NCBI RefSeq assembly: GCF_000424625.1
Contig: NZ_AUKG01000002.1
Span: forward strand, 744,001-808,000
DNA: 64,000 nt
Source: Conexibacter woesei Iso977N
Lineage (GTDB): Bacteria > Actinomycetota > Thermoleophilia > Solirubrobacterales > Solirubrobacteraceae
Direction of reading: 5' to 3'
The first letter of the stretch is position 1; the number at the start of each line of letters is the position of its first letter. Positions 1 to 8,435 of this stretch are shown here, one piece after another. A program made the position numbers and the translations under genes. Below the pieces are notes generated by a model that did no database searches, was not told where the DNA came from, and saw only the letters and a list, made by a program, of their open reading frames with translations.

Positions 1-843
1 GGGGAGGAGACGTTCGGGATCGTCACGGGGACGGCGTTCGGGCAGCACGACGCGTCCTGGATCCGGCGCCACGCGCCGCGGGACGGGTCGGTCACGGTGA
101 CCGACGTGACGTCGCGGTGGGCGTGCTTCGCGCTGTGGGGACCGCGCGCGTTCGACGTGCTCGAGCCGCTCACGCCGGACGCGCTGGACTTCCCCTACAT
201 GTCGTTCCGGGAGATCGTCGTGGGCGACGTCCCGGTCCGGGCGCTGCGCGTGACGTTCGTCGGCGAGTACGGGTGGGAGCTGTACTGCCCGGCCGAGTAC
301 GGCGCGGCGCTGTGGCGTTCCTTGTGGGCGTCCGGTGAGGAGCACGGGTTGGTCGCCGGCGGCTACCGCGCGATCGACTCGCTGCGGCTGGAGAAGGGGT
401 ACCGCGTCTGGGGCGCGGACATCACGCCCGACGAGACGCCGTACGAGGCGGGCTTGTCCTTCTGCGTCCGGGAGGACGAGGGCGACGACGGCGGCGGGTT
501 CCTGGGCGCGGAGGCGCTGGCCTCGCGCGGCGCGCCGGCGAAGCAGCTCGTCTGCATCGTCCTGGAGGATCCGCGCTCGGTCGCGCTCGGCAACGAGCCG
601 GTGAGCGTCGGCGGCACGGTCGTGGGGCGCGTGACGTCCGGCGGGTTTGGCTACACGGTCGGCTGCTCCATCGCGTACGCCTATGTGCCGGTCGCGTACG
701 CCGATCCGGGCACCGCCGTGGCGATCGACGTGTTCGGGACCTGGGTGGCGGGCGAGATCCGGGCGGAGCCCTTGTACGACCCGGCGTCCGCGCGTGTCAA
801 AGGGGTACAGACAGGCGCAGCCTTGCCTCCTACCATGAGCTGA
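1..843 (+). CDS. GcvT/aminomethyltransferase-family protein (5' end cut by window)
   Basis: The reading frame is open from base 1 to the TGA at 841-843, giving 280 visible residues; the N-terminus lies outside the window. The fragment shows the folate-binding GcvT fold typical of glycine-cleavage T proteins and of the C-terminal halves of dimethylglycine/sarcosine dehydrogenases: GEYGWELYCP near visible residue 90, and RLEKGYRVWGADITPDETPYE around 130, followed by a barrel-like C-terminal domain with GGTVVGRVTSGGFGYTVG. Such proteins transfer a one-carbon unit to tetrahydrofolate. The stop lies two bases before the ATG of the next aminotransferase, so the two are probably cotranscribed. Whether it is a true T protein or part of a longer demethylating oxidase cannot be decided without the upstream sequence. 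Confidence 0.8.
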   Translation, partial: GEETFGIVTGTAFGQHDASWIRRHAPRDGSVTVTDVTSRWACFALWGPRAFDVLEPLTPDALDFPYMSFREIVVGDVPVRALRVTFVGEYGWELYCPAEYGAALWRSLWASGEEHGLVAGGYRAIDSLRLEKGYRVWGADITPDETPYEAGLSFCVREDEGDDGGGFLGAEALASRGAPAKQLVCIVLEDPRSVALGNEPVSVGGTVVGRVTSGGFGYTVGCSIAYAYVPVAYADPGTAVAIDVFGTWVAGEIRAEPLYDPASARVKGVQTGAALPPTMS

Positions 844-845
844 CC

Positions 846-2234
846 ATGGCTGCCAACGCAGATACCGTCACGATCGACCGCGCCCGGATCGCGGAGCTCA
901 CCGAGCGTGAGACCGAGCGCCTCAACGAGGCCACGAAGGGCAGCGGCGACACCTTCGCCCGCGCCAACGTCCACCTCGCGTCTGGAGTCGCCTCCAGCTA
1001 CCAGGTCCGGGAGCCGTGGCCCATCTACCTTGAGCGTGGCGACGGCCCGAAGGTCTGGGACGTCGACGGCAACGAGATGTGGGACTTCCACAACGGCTTC
1101 GGCTCGATGGTCCAGGGCCACGCCCATCCGGCGATCGGCAAGGCGATCACCGAGCGCTACGCGCAGGGCACGCACTTCGCCGCGCCGACCGAGGACGCGA
1201 TCGTCGTCGGCGACGAGCTCGCGCGCCGCTGGGGCCTGCCGAAGTGGCGCTACACGAACTCCGGCAGCGAGTCCACGATGGACGCGATCCGGATCGCGCG
1301 TGCGCACACCGGGCGTGACGACGTCCTGAAGATCTTCGGGTCCTACCACGGGCACCACGACACGGTGATGGTGTCGATCGGCGTCGAGTACGACAAGATC
1401 GGCGACCACGACCACCCGGTGTCGCTGCCGTACGGCGGCGGGATCCCGCAGTCGACCGTCGACCACGTCTTCGCCGTGCACTTCAACGACGCCGAGTCGA
1501 TGGAGCGCCGGATCGTCGAGCTCGAGGCCGACGGCCGCAAGCCGGCCTGCGTGATCATGGAGCCGGCGATGATGAACCTGGGCGTCGTGCTGCCCGAGGA
1601 CGGCTACCTGCAGGCCGTGCGCGACATCACCAAGAAGCACGGGATCGTCCTGATCTTCGACGAGGTCAAGACCGGCCTGACCGTTGCGCCCGGCGGCGCC
1701 ACCGACAAGTACGGCGTGCTGCCGGACATGGTCACGCTCGCCAAGGCGTTGGGCGGCGGGCTGCCGACCGGCGCCATCGGCATGAGCGAGGACCTCGCCA
1801 AGGTCGTCGAGGACGGCACCGTCTACCAGGTCGGCACCTACAACGGGAATCCGCTCGGCATGGCCGCGACGCGCGCCAACTTGTTGGAGGTGTTGACCCC
1901 CGAGGCCTACCAGCACCTCGACCATTTGAATGACCGACTGCTGAGCGGCTGCGAGGGCGTCATCTCGAAGTACAACCTGTCGGGCTACGCCGTCGGGATC
2001 GGGAGCAAGGGCTGCGTCACGTTCGCGACGACCAAGATCATCGACTACGAGACCTTCAAGGCCCAGCAGGACGCCGAGCTCGCCGACCTGGCCTGGTTGT
2101 ACAACATGAACCGCGGCATCTTCATGACGCCGGGCCGCGAAGAGGAATGGACCCTGTCGGTGACCCACACTGACGAGTCGGTCGACGCCTACATCTCGGT
2201 CTTCGACGAGATGGCGAAGGACCTCACGGCGTAG
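846..2234 (+). CDS. Class-III PLP aminotransferase (glutamate-1-semialdehyde aminomutase-like)
   Basis: This 462-residue protein is a fold-type I PLP enzyme of the class-III aminotransferase / HemL group. Visible landmarks are YTNSGSESTMDAIRIAR (phosphate-binding loop, about residues 138-154), the YHGHH motif near 175, FDEVKTGL (the cofactor-contacting Asp, about 274) and the Schiff-base lysine in LAKALGGGLPTGAIG (Lys300). The length is close to HemL (about 430) with a longer N-terminus. The ATG follows the GcvT-family stop by two bases, so translation is probably coupled. The pairing with a folate-dependent demethylase suggests amino-acid or methylated-amine catabolism rather than heme synthesis, but the substrate cannot be read from the sequence. 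Confidence 0.85.
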   Translation: MAANADTVTIDRARIAELTERETERLNEATKGSGDTFARANVHLASGVASSYQVREPWPIYLERGDGPKVWDVDGNEMWDFHNGFGSMVQGHAHPAIGKAITERYAQGTHFAAPTEDAIVVGDELARRWGLPKWRYTNSGSESTMDAIRIARAHTGRDDVLKIFGSYHGHHDTVMVSIGVEYDKIGDHDHPVSLPYGGGIPQSTVDHVFAVHFNDAESMERRIVELEADGRKPACVIMEPAMMNLGVVLPEDGYLQAVRDITKKHGIVLIFDEVKTGLTVAPGGATDKYGVLPDMVTLAKALGGGLPTGAIGMSEDLAKVVEDGTVYQVGTYNGNPLGMAATRANLLEVLTPEAYQHLDHLNDRLLSGCEGVISKYNLSGYAVGIGSKGCVTFATTKIIDYETFKAQQDAELADLAWLYNMNRGIFMTPGREEEWTLSVTHTDESVDAYISVFDEMAKDLTA

Positions 2235-2242
2235 CAATCGCT

Positions 2243-2690
2243 ACACACGGCCCCGGTCGTTGGCGTCGCTTCCGGCGCCTGCGTCCGCGGCCGTCGCTGC
2301 GGGTGCCGCCGGCGCTGTGGCAATCAGTCCCGCTCGCCGTGGGACCGCCACGGCGAGCGGTCTTCGCCGTCACCCGCCGCAGCACCGCGCCTTCGGCACA
2401 CACGGCCCCGATTGCTGGCGTCGCTTCTGGCGCCGGCGTCCGCGGCCGTCGCTGTGGGTGCCGCCATCGGCGTGGCAACCAATTCTGTTGGCCACGGCAG
2501 TGCCGGCGAGCGGTCTTGCCGTCGCCCGCCGCAGCACCGCGCTTCTCGCGACACGCGGCCCCGGTCGTTGGCGTCGCTTCCGGCGCCGGCGTCCGCGGTC
2601 GTCGCTGCGGGTCCCGCCATCGCGGTGGCAACCAATCCCGCTCGCTGTGGCACCGCCACGGCGAGCGGTCTTGCCGCTGACGGTGCGTCG
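2243..2690. repeat. Three degenerate tandem units of about 155 bp in a convergent gap
   Basis: The motif GGCCCCGGTCGTTGGCGTCG, or a close variant, recurs at 2249, 2404 and 2557, a period of 153-155 bp. Units 1 and 3 carry a hairpin (arms 2330-2342/2348-2360 and 2638-2650/2656-2668, 13 bp, the second with one mismatch); in unit 2 the hairpin is decayed. The block fills most of the gap between the aminotransferase (ending 2234) and the opposing gene (ending 2938). Open frames across it are Ala/Pro/Arg-rich and have no domain. The hairpins may act as terminators. Confidence 0.7.
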
Positions 2691-2827
2691 TCGCGTCGTG
2701 GTGCTGCGACGCGGCGGTCTTGGTGTGCCGCGCGGCCGTGGGGTGGTGGTGCGGGGTGTGGTTCGGTGGGCGTCGATGGGATGGCGTTGGCGGTTGCGCG
2801 GGCGGCGCGGTGTGGCTGGGCGTTGGG

Positions 2828-2874
2828 GTCAACGGTGCATTTTGGTTCGTATGGGACCCAAATGCACCGTTGAC
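2828..2874. repeat. 47-nt palindromic element (type 1, copy A)
   Basis: Arms GTCAACGGTGCAT (2828-2840) and ATGCACCGTTGAC (2862-2874) are perfect complements; extended pairing reaches 2825-2842/2860-2877. A second copy with the same arms and the same 47-nt span lies at 44491-44537 in another convergent gap. A bidirectional terminator or a REP-like element is plausible. Confidence 0.75.
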
Positions 2875-2894
2875 CCCGGAGTCGGGAGGGTCGA

Positions 2895-2931
2895 CGGCAG
2901 GTTGGTGTTCTATGCGAACACCGGACTGCCG
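2895..2931. repeat. 37-nt palindromic element (type 2, copy A)
   Basis: Outer arms CGGCAG/CTGCCG (2895-2900, 2926-2931) enclose an inner hairpin GGTGTTC-TATGC-GAACACC. A second copy of identical 37-nt span is at 44446-44482. It lies 20 bp from the type-1 palindrome and just past the 3' end of the minus-strand gene that ends at 2938. Confidence 0.7.
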
Positions 2932-2937
2932 TTGAGG

Positions 2938-4119
2938 TCACCAGCGGAGGGTGGCGAGCATGCCGTCGGCGGCTTGGAGGTCGGGCGAGGCGTCGGTTGA
3001 CAGGGTGGTGATGGTGGCGTCGCCGGCGATCGCCGCTTCGATGGCGCGTTCGGGTGCGCGGGTGAAGCGGTCGCCGCGGAGCAGCGGTTCCGCGATCTCG
3101 GGAAGCGGTGTGGCCGTGGGGCGGTGGTGGGGGTCGAGGACGAGGTGGTCGACTTGGCCTTGGGCCAGCGCCGCCAGGACCGCCGCCGGGCCCCTGGCGA
3201 AGCGCTGCATGTTGTGGAGCGCGGCGAGCGCCTCGCGGGTGTGGAGGTCCTCGATCGCGGGTTCGAGGCGCTGCGCGATCTCGGACTCGTGGGCGTCGAT
3301 GGCGTTCATCGGCAGCTCGGCGACGACGCGATCGGCGACGGCGGCGGGCAGGGCGTTCCGGAAGCGGGAGGCGATCGCGCGCTCGGCGGCGATCACCACG
3401 CGGGTCCAGCCCAGGGACTCCAGGCGCTCGGCGGTGGCAAGCGCGGCAGCGTGGAAGAACCGGTCCCGGTGTTCTTCTACACGTTGCTCGACCTGCTCGA
3501 CGTGCGTCGTCCCGCTGCGCCCGCCGCGCCCCGGCGTGGACGACGACGGCCCGCGGTACGGCCGCCAGCCCTCGCCGTCGACCTCGAAGACCTCCTCGCC
3601 CGCCTCGTCGATCCGCCCGTGCGCCCAGTGCACCAGCCGTACGCGCTCGCCGCTCACCAGCACGATCCCGACGGGCCGGGAGTGGTCCAACAGCTCGATC
3701 ATCGGCGCGAGCACCGGCTGGTCGGCCAGCGTCACCCCGGACTCCCGGACCGGGACCTGCAGGACGTAGCGGACGTCCAGCGCGCCGTCCAGATCCAGGA
3801 ACCACACCAGCGACCGCCCGCGGTCGGCGTGCCCGAGACCCTCCAGCTCGCCCTCGATCGCGCCCCGCCGCTCGCGCCACGCCAGCTTGGCCTCGCGGTC
3901 GTCGCGCGCCTCCAGCGCGGCGCTCACGTCCCGGAGCCCGTTGCGCGCGGTGACCATCCACGCGGGCGTCTGCGCCGCGTTGGCGGCAACCCGCGGGTCG
4001 GTCTGCAAGTACATGCTGATCACCGGCCCGGCCGGCCGCCCATCGGTCTGCGCGAGCGCATGGAGCATCGCGTCGTCCGGAGGATCGGCGCGCCAGTCGG
4101 AGCGGGCAAGGTCGGCCAT
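2938..4119 (-). CDS. eRF1-like (baeRF/VLRF-type) protein
   Basis: This 393-residue protein has the three-part layout of bacterial homologues of archaeo-eukaryotic release factors. There is an N-terminal alpha/beta region (about 1-130), a central domain with a Gly/Ser-rich loop around residues 195-210 where classical factors carry GGQ (no GGQ is present here), and a C-terminal domain ending in the eRF1 domain-3-like pattern ATITTLS...ADGMLATLRW. Family members are proposed to act on ribosomes or peptidyl-tRNA, in rescue or hibernation; the function of this one is inferred. A TAGCGT box (complement of 4127-4132) lies 7 bases before the ATG and no Shine-Dalgarno is visible, so the mRNA is probably leaderless. 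Confidence 0.65.
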   Translation of the reverse strand: MADLARSDWRADPPDDAMLHALAQTDGRPAGPVISMYLQTDPRVAANAAQTPAWMVTARNGLRDVSAALEARDDREAKLAWRERRGAIEGELEGLGHADRGRSLVWFLDLDGALDVRYVLQVPVRESGVTLADQPVLAPMIELLDHSRPVGIVLVSGERVRLVHWAHGRIDEAGEEVFEVDGEGWRPYRGPSSSTPGRGGRSGTTHVEQVEQRVEEHRDRFFHAAALATAERLESLGWTRVVIAAERAIASRFRNALPAAVADRVVAELPMNAIDAHESEIAQRLEPAIEDLHTREALAALHNMQRFARGPAAVLAALAQGQVDHLVLDPHHRPTATPLPEIAEPLLRGDRFTRAPERAIEAAIAGDATITTLSTDASPDLQAADGMLATLRW

Positions 4120-4155
4120 GCGCCCGACGCTACGCCCGCCCCGCGCACCGCGCCA

Positions 4156-4644
4156 TCACCCACGCCGGGTGAAGTCCATCGTCCAGTTGACGTCCCACGT
4201 CGCACCGCCGTCGTAGGAGAACGCCTGCTCCCAGCGCGCGCGGTCGTCGCCGTCGCGGGTCCAGACGAAGCGGACGTCCAGCGGCGTGCCGTCGGCGTCG
4301 GCGGTCGTGGCGTGGAAGAGCCCGTGCTCGCCGTCCCAGCGGCCGACCATCGGGACGAAGTCCGGGTCGGCGTAGTTGCACAGCCAGACGATCGACCACG
4401 TGTCGGCGGTCACGTCGTAGGCCCGGACGGTCACCGCCTTGACGTGGCCGCGCCCCGGGAAGTCCGGCGCGTCGTAGTGGTCGAGCTGGACGAGGTCGTC
4501 CACGCACATCGAGACCGTGCACGTGGCCGGGAACTCGTCCCACAGGCCGGCGCTGAAGCGGCGGCGGTTGGCGACGTCCCAGGTCCCGGCCAGGAACGCG
4601 AAGTCGTTGGCGGCGGTGGGGCGGGCGGTGATGAGGTCGTTCAT
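4156..4644 (-). CDS. Conserved hypothetical protein, DUF1579-like
   Basis: This is a 162-residue soluble protein. The start FAFLAGTWD, the later GRWDGEHGLFHATTAD and the final YDGGATWDVNWTMDFTR resemble the lipocalin-like beta-barrel of DUF1579-type proteins, which have no established activity. There is no signal peptide. It is transcribed divergently from the WYL regulator, with only 56 bp between the two starts, so it is the likeliest regulated neighbour. A TACGGT box (complement of 4653-4658) lies 8 bases before the ATG. I cannot assign a function. Confidence 0.6.
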   Translation of the reverse strand: MNDLITARPTAANDFAFLAGTWDVANRRRFSAGLWDEFPATCTVSMCVDDLVQLDHYDAPDFPGRGHVKAVTVRAYDVTADTWSIVWLCNYADPDFVPMVGRWDGEHGLFHATTADADGTPLDVRFVWTRDGDDRARWEQAFSYDGGATWDVNWTMDFTRRG

Positions 4645-4666
4645 GGCTCCGGACCGTACGGGTGCA

Positions 4667-4687
4667 ATAGGGCGCTTTCGGTCCTAT
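4667..4687. promoter_or_regulatory. Possible operator in divergent promoter
   Basis: A short inverted repeat, ATAGG (4667-4671) and CCTAT (4683-4687), lies between the DUF1579-like gene and the divergent WYL regulator. The right arm touches the TAAGGT box (4687-4692) of the regulator. Its location suits autoregulation, but the arms are only 5 bp. Confidence 0.3.
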
Positions 4688-4700
4688 AAGGTCGTTGGTG

Positions 4701-5651
4701 GTGTCGCGCCCCGCCACACGCCTGCTCGCGTTCCTGGAGCTGCTGGAGTCGCGGCCGGTCGTGACCGGCGCCGAGGCGGCGCGCGTCCTGGAGGTCGACG
4801 CCCGCACGATCCGGCGCTACGTCGAGGCGCTGCACGAGCTCGGGATCCCGGTCGACGGCCAGCGTGGTGCGGGCGGCGGCTACCGGCTGCGGCCCGGCTA
4901 CCGGATGGCGCCGCTGATGCTCGACGACGACGAGGCGACCGCGGTCGTCGCCGGCCTCGTCGCGACCGAGGGGCTCGGGCTGGCGGGCGCCGAGCCGGCG
5001 CTGGCGAAGGTCCGGCGCGTCCTGCCCGCCGCGCTGCGCCGCCGCGCCGAGGCGCTGGAGAGCGCGCTGGCGTTCGGCGACCGCGGGGCGGGCGGGGCCG
5101 GGTCCGTCCCGCCGGTCGGCGACACGCTGCTCGTCCTGGCCGACGCGGCCCGCCGCCACCGCCGCGTCAGCGCCCGCTACGCGCCCGCCCGGGGCGAACC
5201 GCGCCGCCGCGAGCTGGACCCGTTCGGCGTCGTCGTCCACGGCGGGCGCTGGTACGTCAGCGCGCGCGACGCCGACAGCGGCGAGACCCGGACGTTCCGC
5301 GCCGACCGCTTCGCCGGCGCCGTGACGCTGGGCGAGCCGACCGACCCGCCGCCGGACGGCTTCGACCCGGTCGCGGCGGTCGCCCGCTCGCTGGCGCGCG
5401 TGCCCTACGCGTGGGCGGTGGAGGTCCGGCTGGCGGCGCCCGTCGCGCTGATCCGGCCCCGCGTGGCGCCGACGATCGCCGAGCTGACACCGGACGGGGA
5501 GGGCGCCTGCATCCTGACGATGCGCTCCGATTCGCTGCGCTGGACTGCCGAAGTCCTGGCCTCGCTCGGCTGCCCGTTCACCATCAACTTCCCGGACGAG
5601 CTCCGCGCCGAGGTCCGCGCGGTCGCCGAGTTGTTGATGGCCTCGGCCTAG
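4701..5651 (+). CDS. YafY-type HTH/WYL transcriptional regulator
   Basis: The N-terminus is a DeoR-like winged helix (about residues 1-60, with RTIRRYVEALHELGIPV), followed by a helical linker and a WYL domain (about 135-215) with the pattern LDPFGVVVHGGRWYVSARD and FRADRF. WYL proteins bind nucleic-acid or nucleotide ligands and are local regulators. Possible starts are TTG 4695, GTG 4698 and GTG 4701. I chose 4701 (316 residues) because a TAAGGT box ends 8 bases before it, matching the spacing seen at many other starts, and because MSRPATRLL is the usual family N-terminus. The probable target is the divergent gene at 4156-4644. The 3' end overlaps the next, convergent gene by 4 bp. Confidence 0.8.
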   Translation: MSRPATRLLAFLELLESRPVVTGAEAARVLEVDARTIRRYVEALHELGIPVDGQRGAGGGYRLRPGYRMAPLMLDDDEATAVVAGLVATEGLGLAGAEPALAKVRRVLPAALRRRAEALESALAFGDRGAGGAGSVPPVGDTLLVLADAARRHRRVSARYAPARGEPRRRELDPFGVVVHGGRWYVSARDADSGETRTFRADRFAGAVTLGEPTDPPPDGFDPVAAVARSLARVPYAWAVEVRLAAPVALIRPRVAPTIAELTPDGEGACILTMRSDSLRWTAEVLASLGCPFTINFPDELRAEVRAVAELLMASA

Positions 5652-6469
5652 CGGGCGCTACTGATCCTCAGCGCGTTGCTCGTCGCGCTCGCGCGGAACG
5701 CGTCGTTGCTCTCCACGACCTGGCACGCGATCCTGCGGCCCTTGTCACGCGGGCGGGCGCGGAACGTCCTCCCCGCGGCGTCCGGGATCAGCCTGCCGTC
5801 GGCGCGCCAGCGGATCGCGAGGTCCGCGTCCGGGTCGCCCCAGGAGCCCGTCCGGCACGTCAGCGTCCGGCCGACGCGCGGCGTGCCGACGAGCTTCGGG
5901 AAGCCCGCCGGGGCGATGAGGGCCGGGGAGATCTGCGCGCTCGCCACCGGAACCGTCGTCGTGTGCCCGGCGGGGTCGGTGACGCTCGCGGTGACGTCGT
6001 AGTCCCCGCCGTGGACGTAGACGTGCTGGGCGAGCGGCACGGAGACCGGGGTGCCCGCAGCCGTGATCGCGGGCAGCGGGACCGGCGCCTGCGTGCCGTC
6101 GCCCCAAGTGATGGTGATGGTGTACGACCCGGCCGGCCAGGCGACGTCGTCGGCGACGGTGATCGCCGGCGGGACGTAGGGACGCCCGGCGCCGACGGGG
6201 GTGCCAGCCGGCGGCGCCACGGTGACCGTCGGCGGGGCGGTGTCGACCGGCGGCAGCGGCGGCGGTGCCGGGAGCGGCCACGACGGCGGGACCGGCTGTC
6301 TCGGGCCCGCGACGCCGCCGTGGTGCGAGCACGCGCCCTGCCTGCCGCCGGCCTCGCTGGTCGTGCCGTCGGCGCAGGTGACCGTGTAGGCGGAGGCGCC
6401 GGAGGTGAGGAGCGCGAGCGCGGAGGTGGCGAGCGCTGCGGCGAGGCCGATGCGGTGTGCGTGCTTCAC
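5648..6469 (-). CDS. Secreted protein with DUF3761-like motif and PKD domain
   Basis: This 273-residue exported protein begins with a Lys/His-containing n-region and hydrophobic core ending ASA (about residues 1-27). A Cys-rich stretch CADGTTSEAGGRQGACSHHG (about 30-50) resembles DUF3761. A Pro-rich linker, a PKD-like beta-sandwich (WGDGTQ and YDVTASVTDPAGHT, about 95-170) and an Ig-like C-terminal domain common in Solirubrobacterales surface proteins follow. The GTG start at 6469 is preceded by a TATGTT box 6 bases upstream (complement of 6476-6481). The open frame continues further upstream, but only this start places the signal peptide at the N-terminus. The role is unknown, perhaps cell-surface adhesion. 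Confidence 0.65.
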   Translation of the reverse strand: MKHAHRIGLAAALATSALALLTSGASAYTVTCADGTTSEAGGRQGACSHHGGVAGPRQPVPPSWPLPAPPPLPPVDTAPPTVTVAPPAGTPVGAGRPYVPPAITVADDVAWPAGSYTITITWGDGTQAPVPLPAITAAGTPVSVPLAQHVYVHGGDYDVTASVTDPAGHTTTVPVASAQISPALIAPAGFPKLVGTPRVGRTLTCRTGSWGDPDADLAIRWRADGRLIPDAAGRTFRARPRDKGRRIACQVVESNDAFRASATSNALRISSAR

Positions 6470-6489
6470 CGGCGCAACATACCGGCCGT

Positions 6490-7956
6490 TCAGCGGTCGC
6501 GAGCGTCTTCGCGCAGTTGCGCGCGGCGGATCTTGCCGGAGGAGGTCTTTGGGAGGTCGGGGGCGAAGTCGATGATGCGGGGGTACTTGTAGGGCGCGGT
6601 CAGGGACTTCACGTGGTCCTGGAGCTCGGTGCGGAGGGCGTCGGATTCGATCGTGGGGTCGCGGAGGACGATGATCGCTCGGACGATGGAGCCGCGTTCG
6701 TCGTCGGTCGCGGCGACCACGGCGGCCTCGGCGACGGCGGGGTGGGAGATGAGGGCGGATTCGACCTCGAAGGGGCCGATGCGGTAGCCGGAGGAGATGA
6801 TCACGTCGTCGGTGCGGCCCTCGAAGAAGAGGTAGCCGTCGTCGTCCTGGCGGACGCGGTCGCCGGTGCGCCACACCGACTCCGACGCGCCTGTCACGCT
6901 GCCGCCCTCGTCCAAGTACCCCAAGAAGAACGTGGGCACGGTCGACGGATCCGCGACCAGCTCACCGTCGTCGATCCAGAGCTTGACCCCGGGCAGGGGG
7001 CGGCCCATCGAGCCGGCGATCGCCTCAGCGCCGTCGAGGTTGCCGGTCATCTGGCCGGTCTCGGTCTGTCCGTAGCCGTCGCGGATCTCCAGGCCCGTCG
7101 CGTCCTTCCAGACGCTGAGCACTTCCGGGTTCAACGCCTCGCCCGCCGCGACCAGCCCGCGCAGGGCCGGGAACGCGCGTAACGGCACGCGCTTGGCGAT
7201 CACGCGGTACTCGGTCGGCGCCATGCAGAGCACGTTGACGCGCTCGCGTTCAAGGACATCAAGTCGCTCCGCCGGGTCGAAGCGCGCGTCGTGCAGCAGC
7301 GCCGCCGCGCCCCGCAGCCACGGCGCGATGAAGACGTTCCGGGCCGACTTCGACCACCCCGACGCCGCCGTGCACCACACGAGGTCTCCCGGCCGCGCGG
7401 CGAGCCAGTGCTCGGCCTGCAGCCGCTGGCCGTCCAGGTACCGCTGCCCGTGCAGGACCGCCTTCGGCTCGCCCGCCGTCCCGCTCGTGAACGTGATCAG
7501 GCACGGATCGAAGACATCAAGATCGACCGCATCAGGAACGACCGACGCATCCGGCCAGTCCATGACCCCCGGCCCCCAGATCGTCGGCCCGTCCCAGCCC
7601 GCGGCCTCCAGCACCTCCGCGTTGCGCCCGTCGGCCACGACCGCCGCCGGCCGCGTGACCGCCAGCCGCAGCTCCAGGTCCTTCGCGCGCAGCTGCTCGG
7701 TGCACGGCAGGACCACGTAGCCCTGGCGGAAGCACGCGACCATCGCGACGACCCAGTCCGGCTGGTTGCCCGCCAGCGTCAGGACGACGTCGCCGCGCCG
7801 GACGCCCGCCCGCTCCAGGTGCGCCGCCATCGTCCGCGCCGCCCGCGCAACCGCGCCGAACCGGTGCTCGCGCCGCGCACCCTCACGATCGAGCTCGACC
7901 AGCGCCAGCGCGTCCGGGTCGGCGGCCTCGACGACGTCCACTGCGAAGTTCCCCAT
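6490..7956 (-). CDS. AMP-forming acyl-CoA synthetase (acetyl/medium-chain type)
   Basis: This 488-residue adenylate-forming enzyme has the P-loop-like TFTSGTAGEPKAV (about 153-165), DGYGQTETGQ (about 294-303), the YLFFEGRTDDVIISSGYRIG hinge, and the catalytic C-terminal lysine in PKTSSGKIRR (about 472). It should activate a carboxylic acid to acyl-AMP and then to acyl-CoA. The closest pattern is the medium-chain acyl-CoA synthetase / acetyl-CoA synthetase branch; the chain length cannot be told. A TAGGGT box (complement of 7966-7971) lies 9 bases before the ATG and is back to back with the box of the divergent membrane-protein gene. Confidence 0.85.
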   Translation of the reverse strand: MGNFAVDVVEAADPDALALVELDREGARREHRFGAVARAARTMAAHLERAGVRRGDVVLTLAGNQPDWVVAMVACFRQGYVVLPCTEQLRAKDLELRLAVTRPAAVVADGRNAEVLEAAGWDGPTIWGPGVMDWPDASVVPDAVDLDVFDPCLITFTSGTAGEPKAVLHGQRYLDGQRLQAEHWLAARPGDLVWCTAASGWSKSARNVFIAPWLRGAAALLHDARFDPAERLDVLERERVNVLCMAPTEYRVIAKRVPLRAFPALRGLVAAGEALNPEVLSVWKDATGLEIRDGYGQTETGQMTGNLDGAEAIAGSMGRPLPGVKLWIDDGELVADPSTVPTFFLGYLDEGGSVTGASESVWRTGDRVRQDDDGYLFFEGRTDDVIISSGYRIGPFEVESALISHPAVAEAAVVAATDDERGSIVRAIIVLRDPTIESDALRTELQDHVKSLTAPYKYPRIIDFAPDLPKTSSGKIRRAQLREDARDR

Positions 7957-7965
7957 CGCCTGCGA

Positions 7966-7975
7966 ACCCTAGGCT
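7966..7975. promoter_or_regulatory. Overlapping divergent -10-like boxes
   Basis: TAGGCT (plus strand, 7970-7975) and TAGGGT (minus strand, 7966-7971) share the central TA. Each lies 9 bases from the start codon it would serve (7985 plus and 7956 minus). The arrangement recurs at 49956-49965. Both transcripts would be leaderless. Confidence 0.5.
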
Positions 7976-7984
7976 GCAAGCCCG

Positions 7985-8359
7985 ATGCATGACGTGTACC
8001 TCTACCTGCACCTGCTCGCGATGGCCTACTTCGTCGGCGGTCAGCTGTTCCTCGCGGCGTCGGTCGTGCCCGCGCTGCGCGGCAACCCCGACAGGGAGTC
8101 GGTCCGGGCGATCGCGCGGAACTTCGGGCAGGGCAGCCTCGGCGCGCTCGCGGTCCTGGTCGTCACCGGCAGCGCGATGGCGTCCGACCAGCACCTCTGG
8201 AAGAGCGGGACGCTGCACGCCAAGCTCGCGCTGGTCGTCGTCGCGATCCTGCTCGTCGTCGTGCACGCCAGGCAGCCCGGCAGGCACGTCTACGAGGGCC
8301 TGATCTTCTTGGTGTCCTTGGTCATCGTCGGCCTCGGCCTGCACCTGGCGACGATGTAG
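7985..8359 (+). CDS. Small four-helix membrane protein
   Basis: This 124-residue protein has four hydrophobic segments (about 5-25, 50-68, 80-97, 103-122) and a conserved-looking HLLAMAYFVGGQLF first helix. The layout recalls CopD/DUF-type four-helix membrane proteins that bind heme or copper, but no decisive ligand pattern is visible beyond a few histidines (2, 9, 70, 77, 89). It is expressed divergently from the acyl-CoA synthetase from a shared pair of TAnnnT boxes. Function unknown. Confidence 0.6.
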   Translation: MHDVYLYLHLLAMAYFVGGQLFLAASVVPALRGNPDRESVRAIARNFGQGSLGALAVLVVTGSAMASDQHLWKSGTLHAKLALVVVAILLVVVHARQPGRHVYEGLIFLVSLVIVGLGLHLATM

Positions 8360-8435
8360 CGGATGCCCCAGCGCGATCGTCTTCGACGCCAGCGAGGCCG
8401 CACGCGGTGCGGTCTGCGCGCTGCCGGGCGCGGTC

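Noticed and set aside
2243-2690. CRISPR-like tandem array
   Set aside because: Units are about 155 bp, degenerate and without unique spacers of 30-40 bp; there are no cas genes.
2260-3000. Ala/Pro/Arg-rich coding frames in the repeat gap
   Set aside because: Frames are open only because stops are rare in this composition; all six give low-complexity products and they follow the repeat, not a gene.
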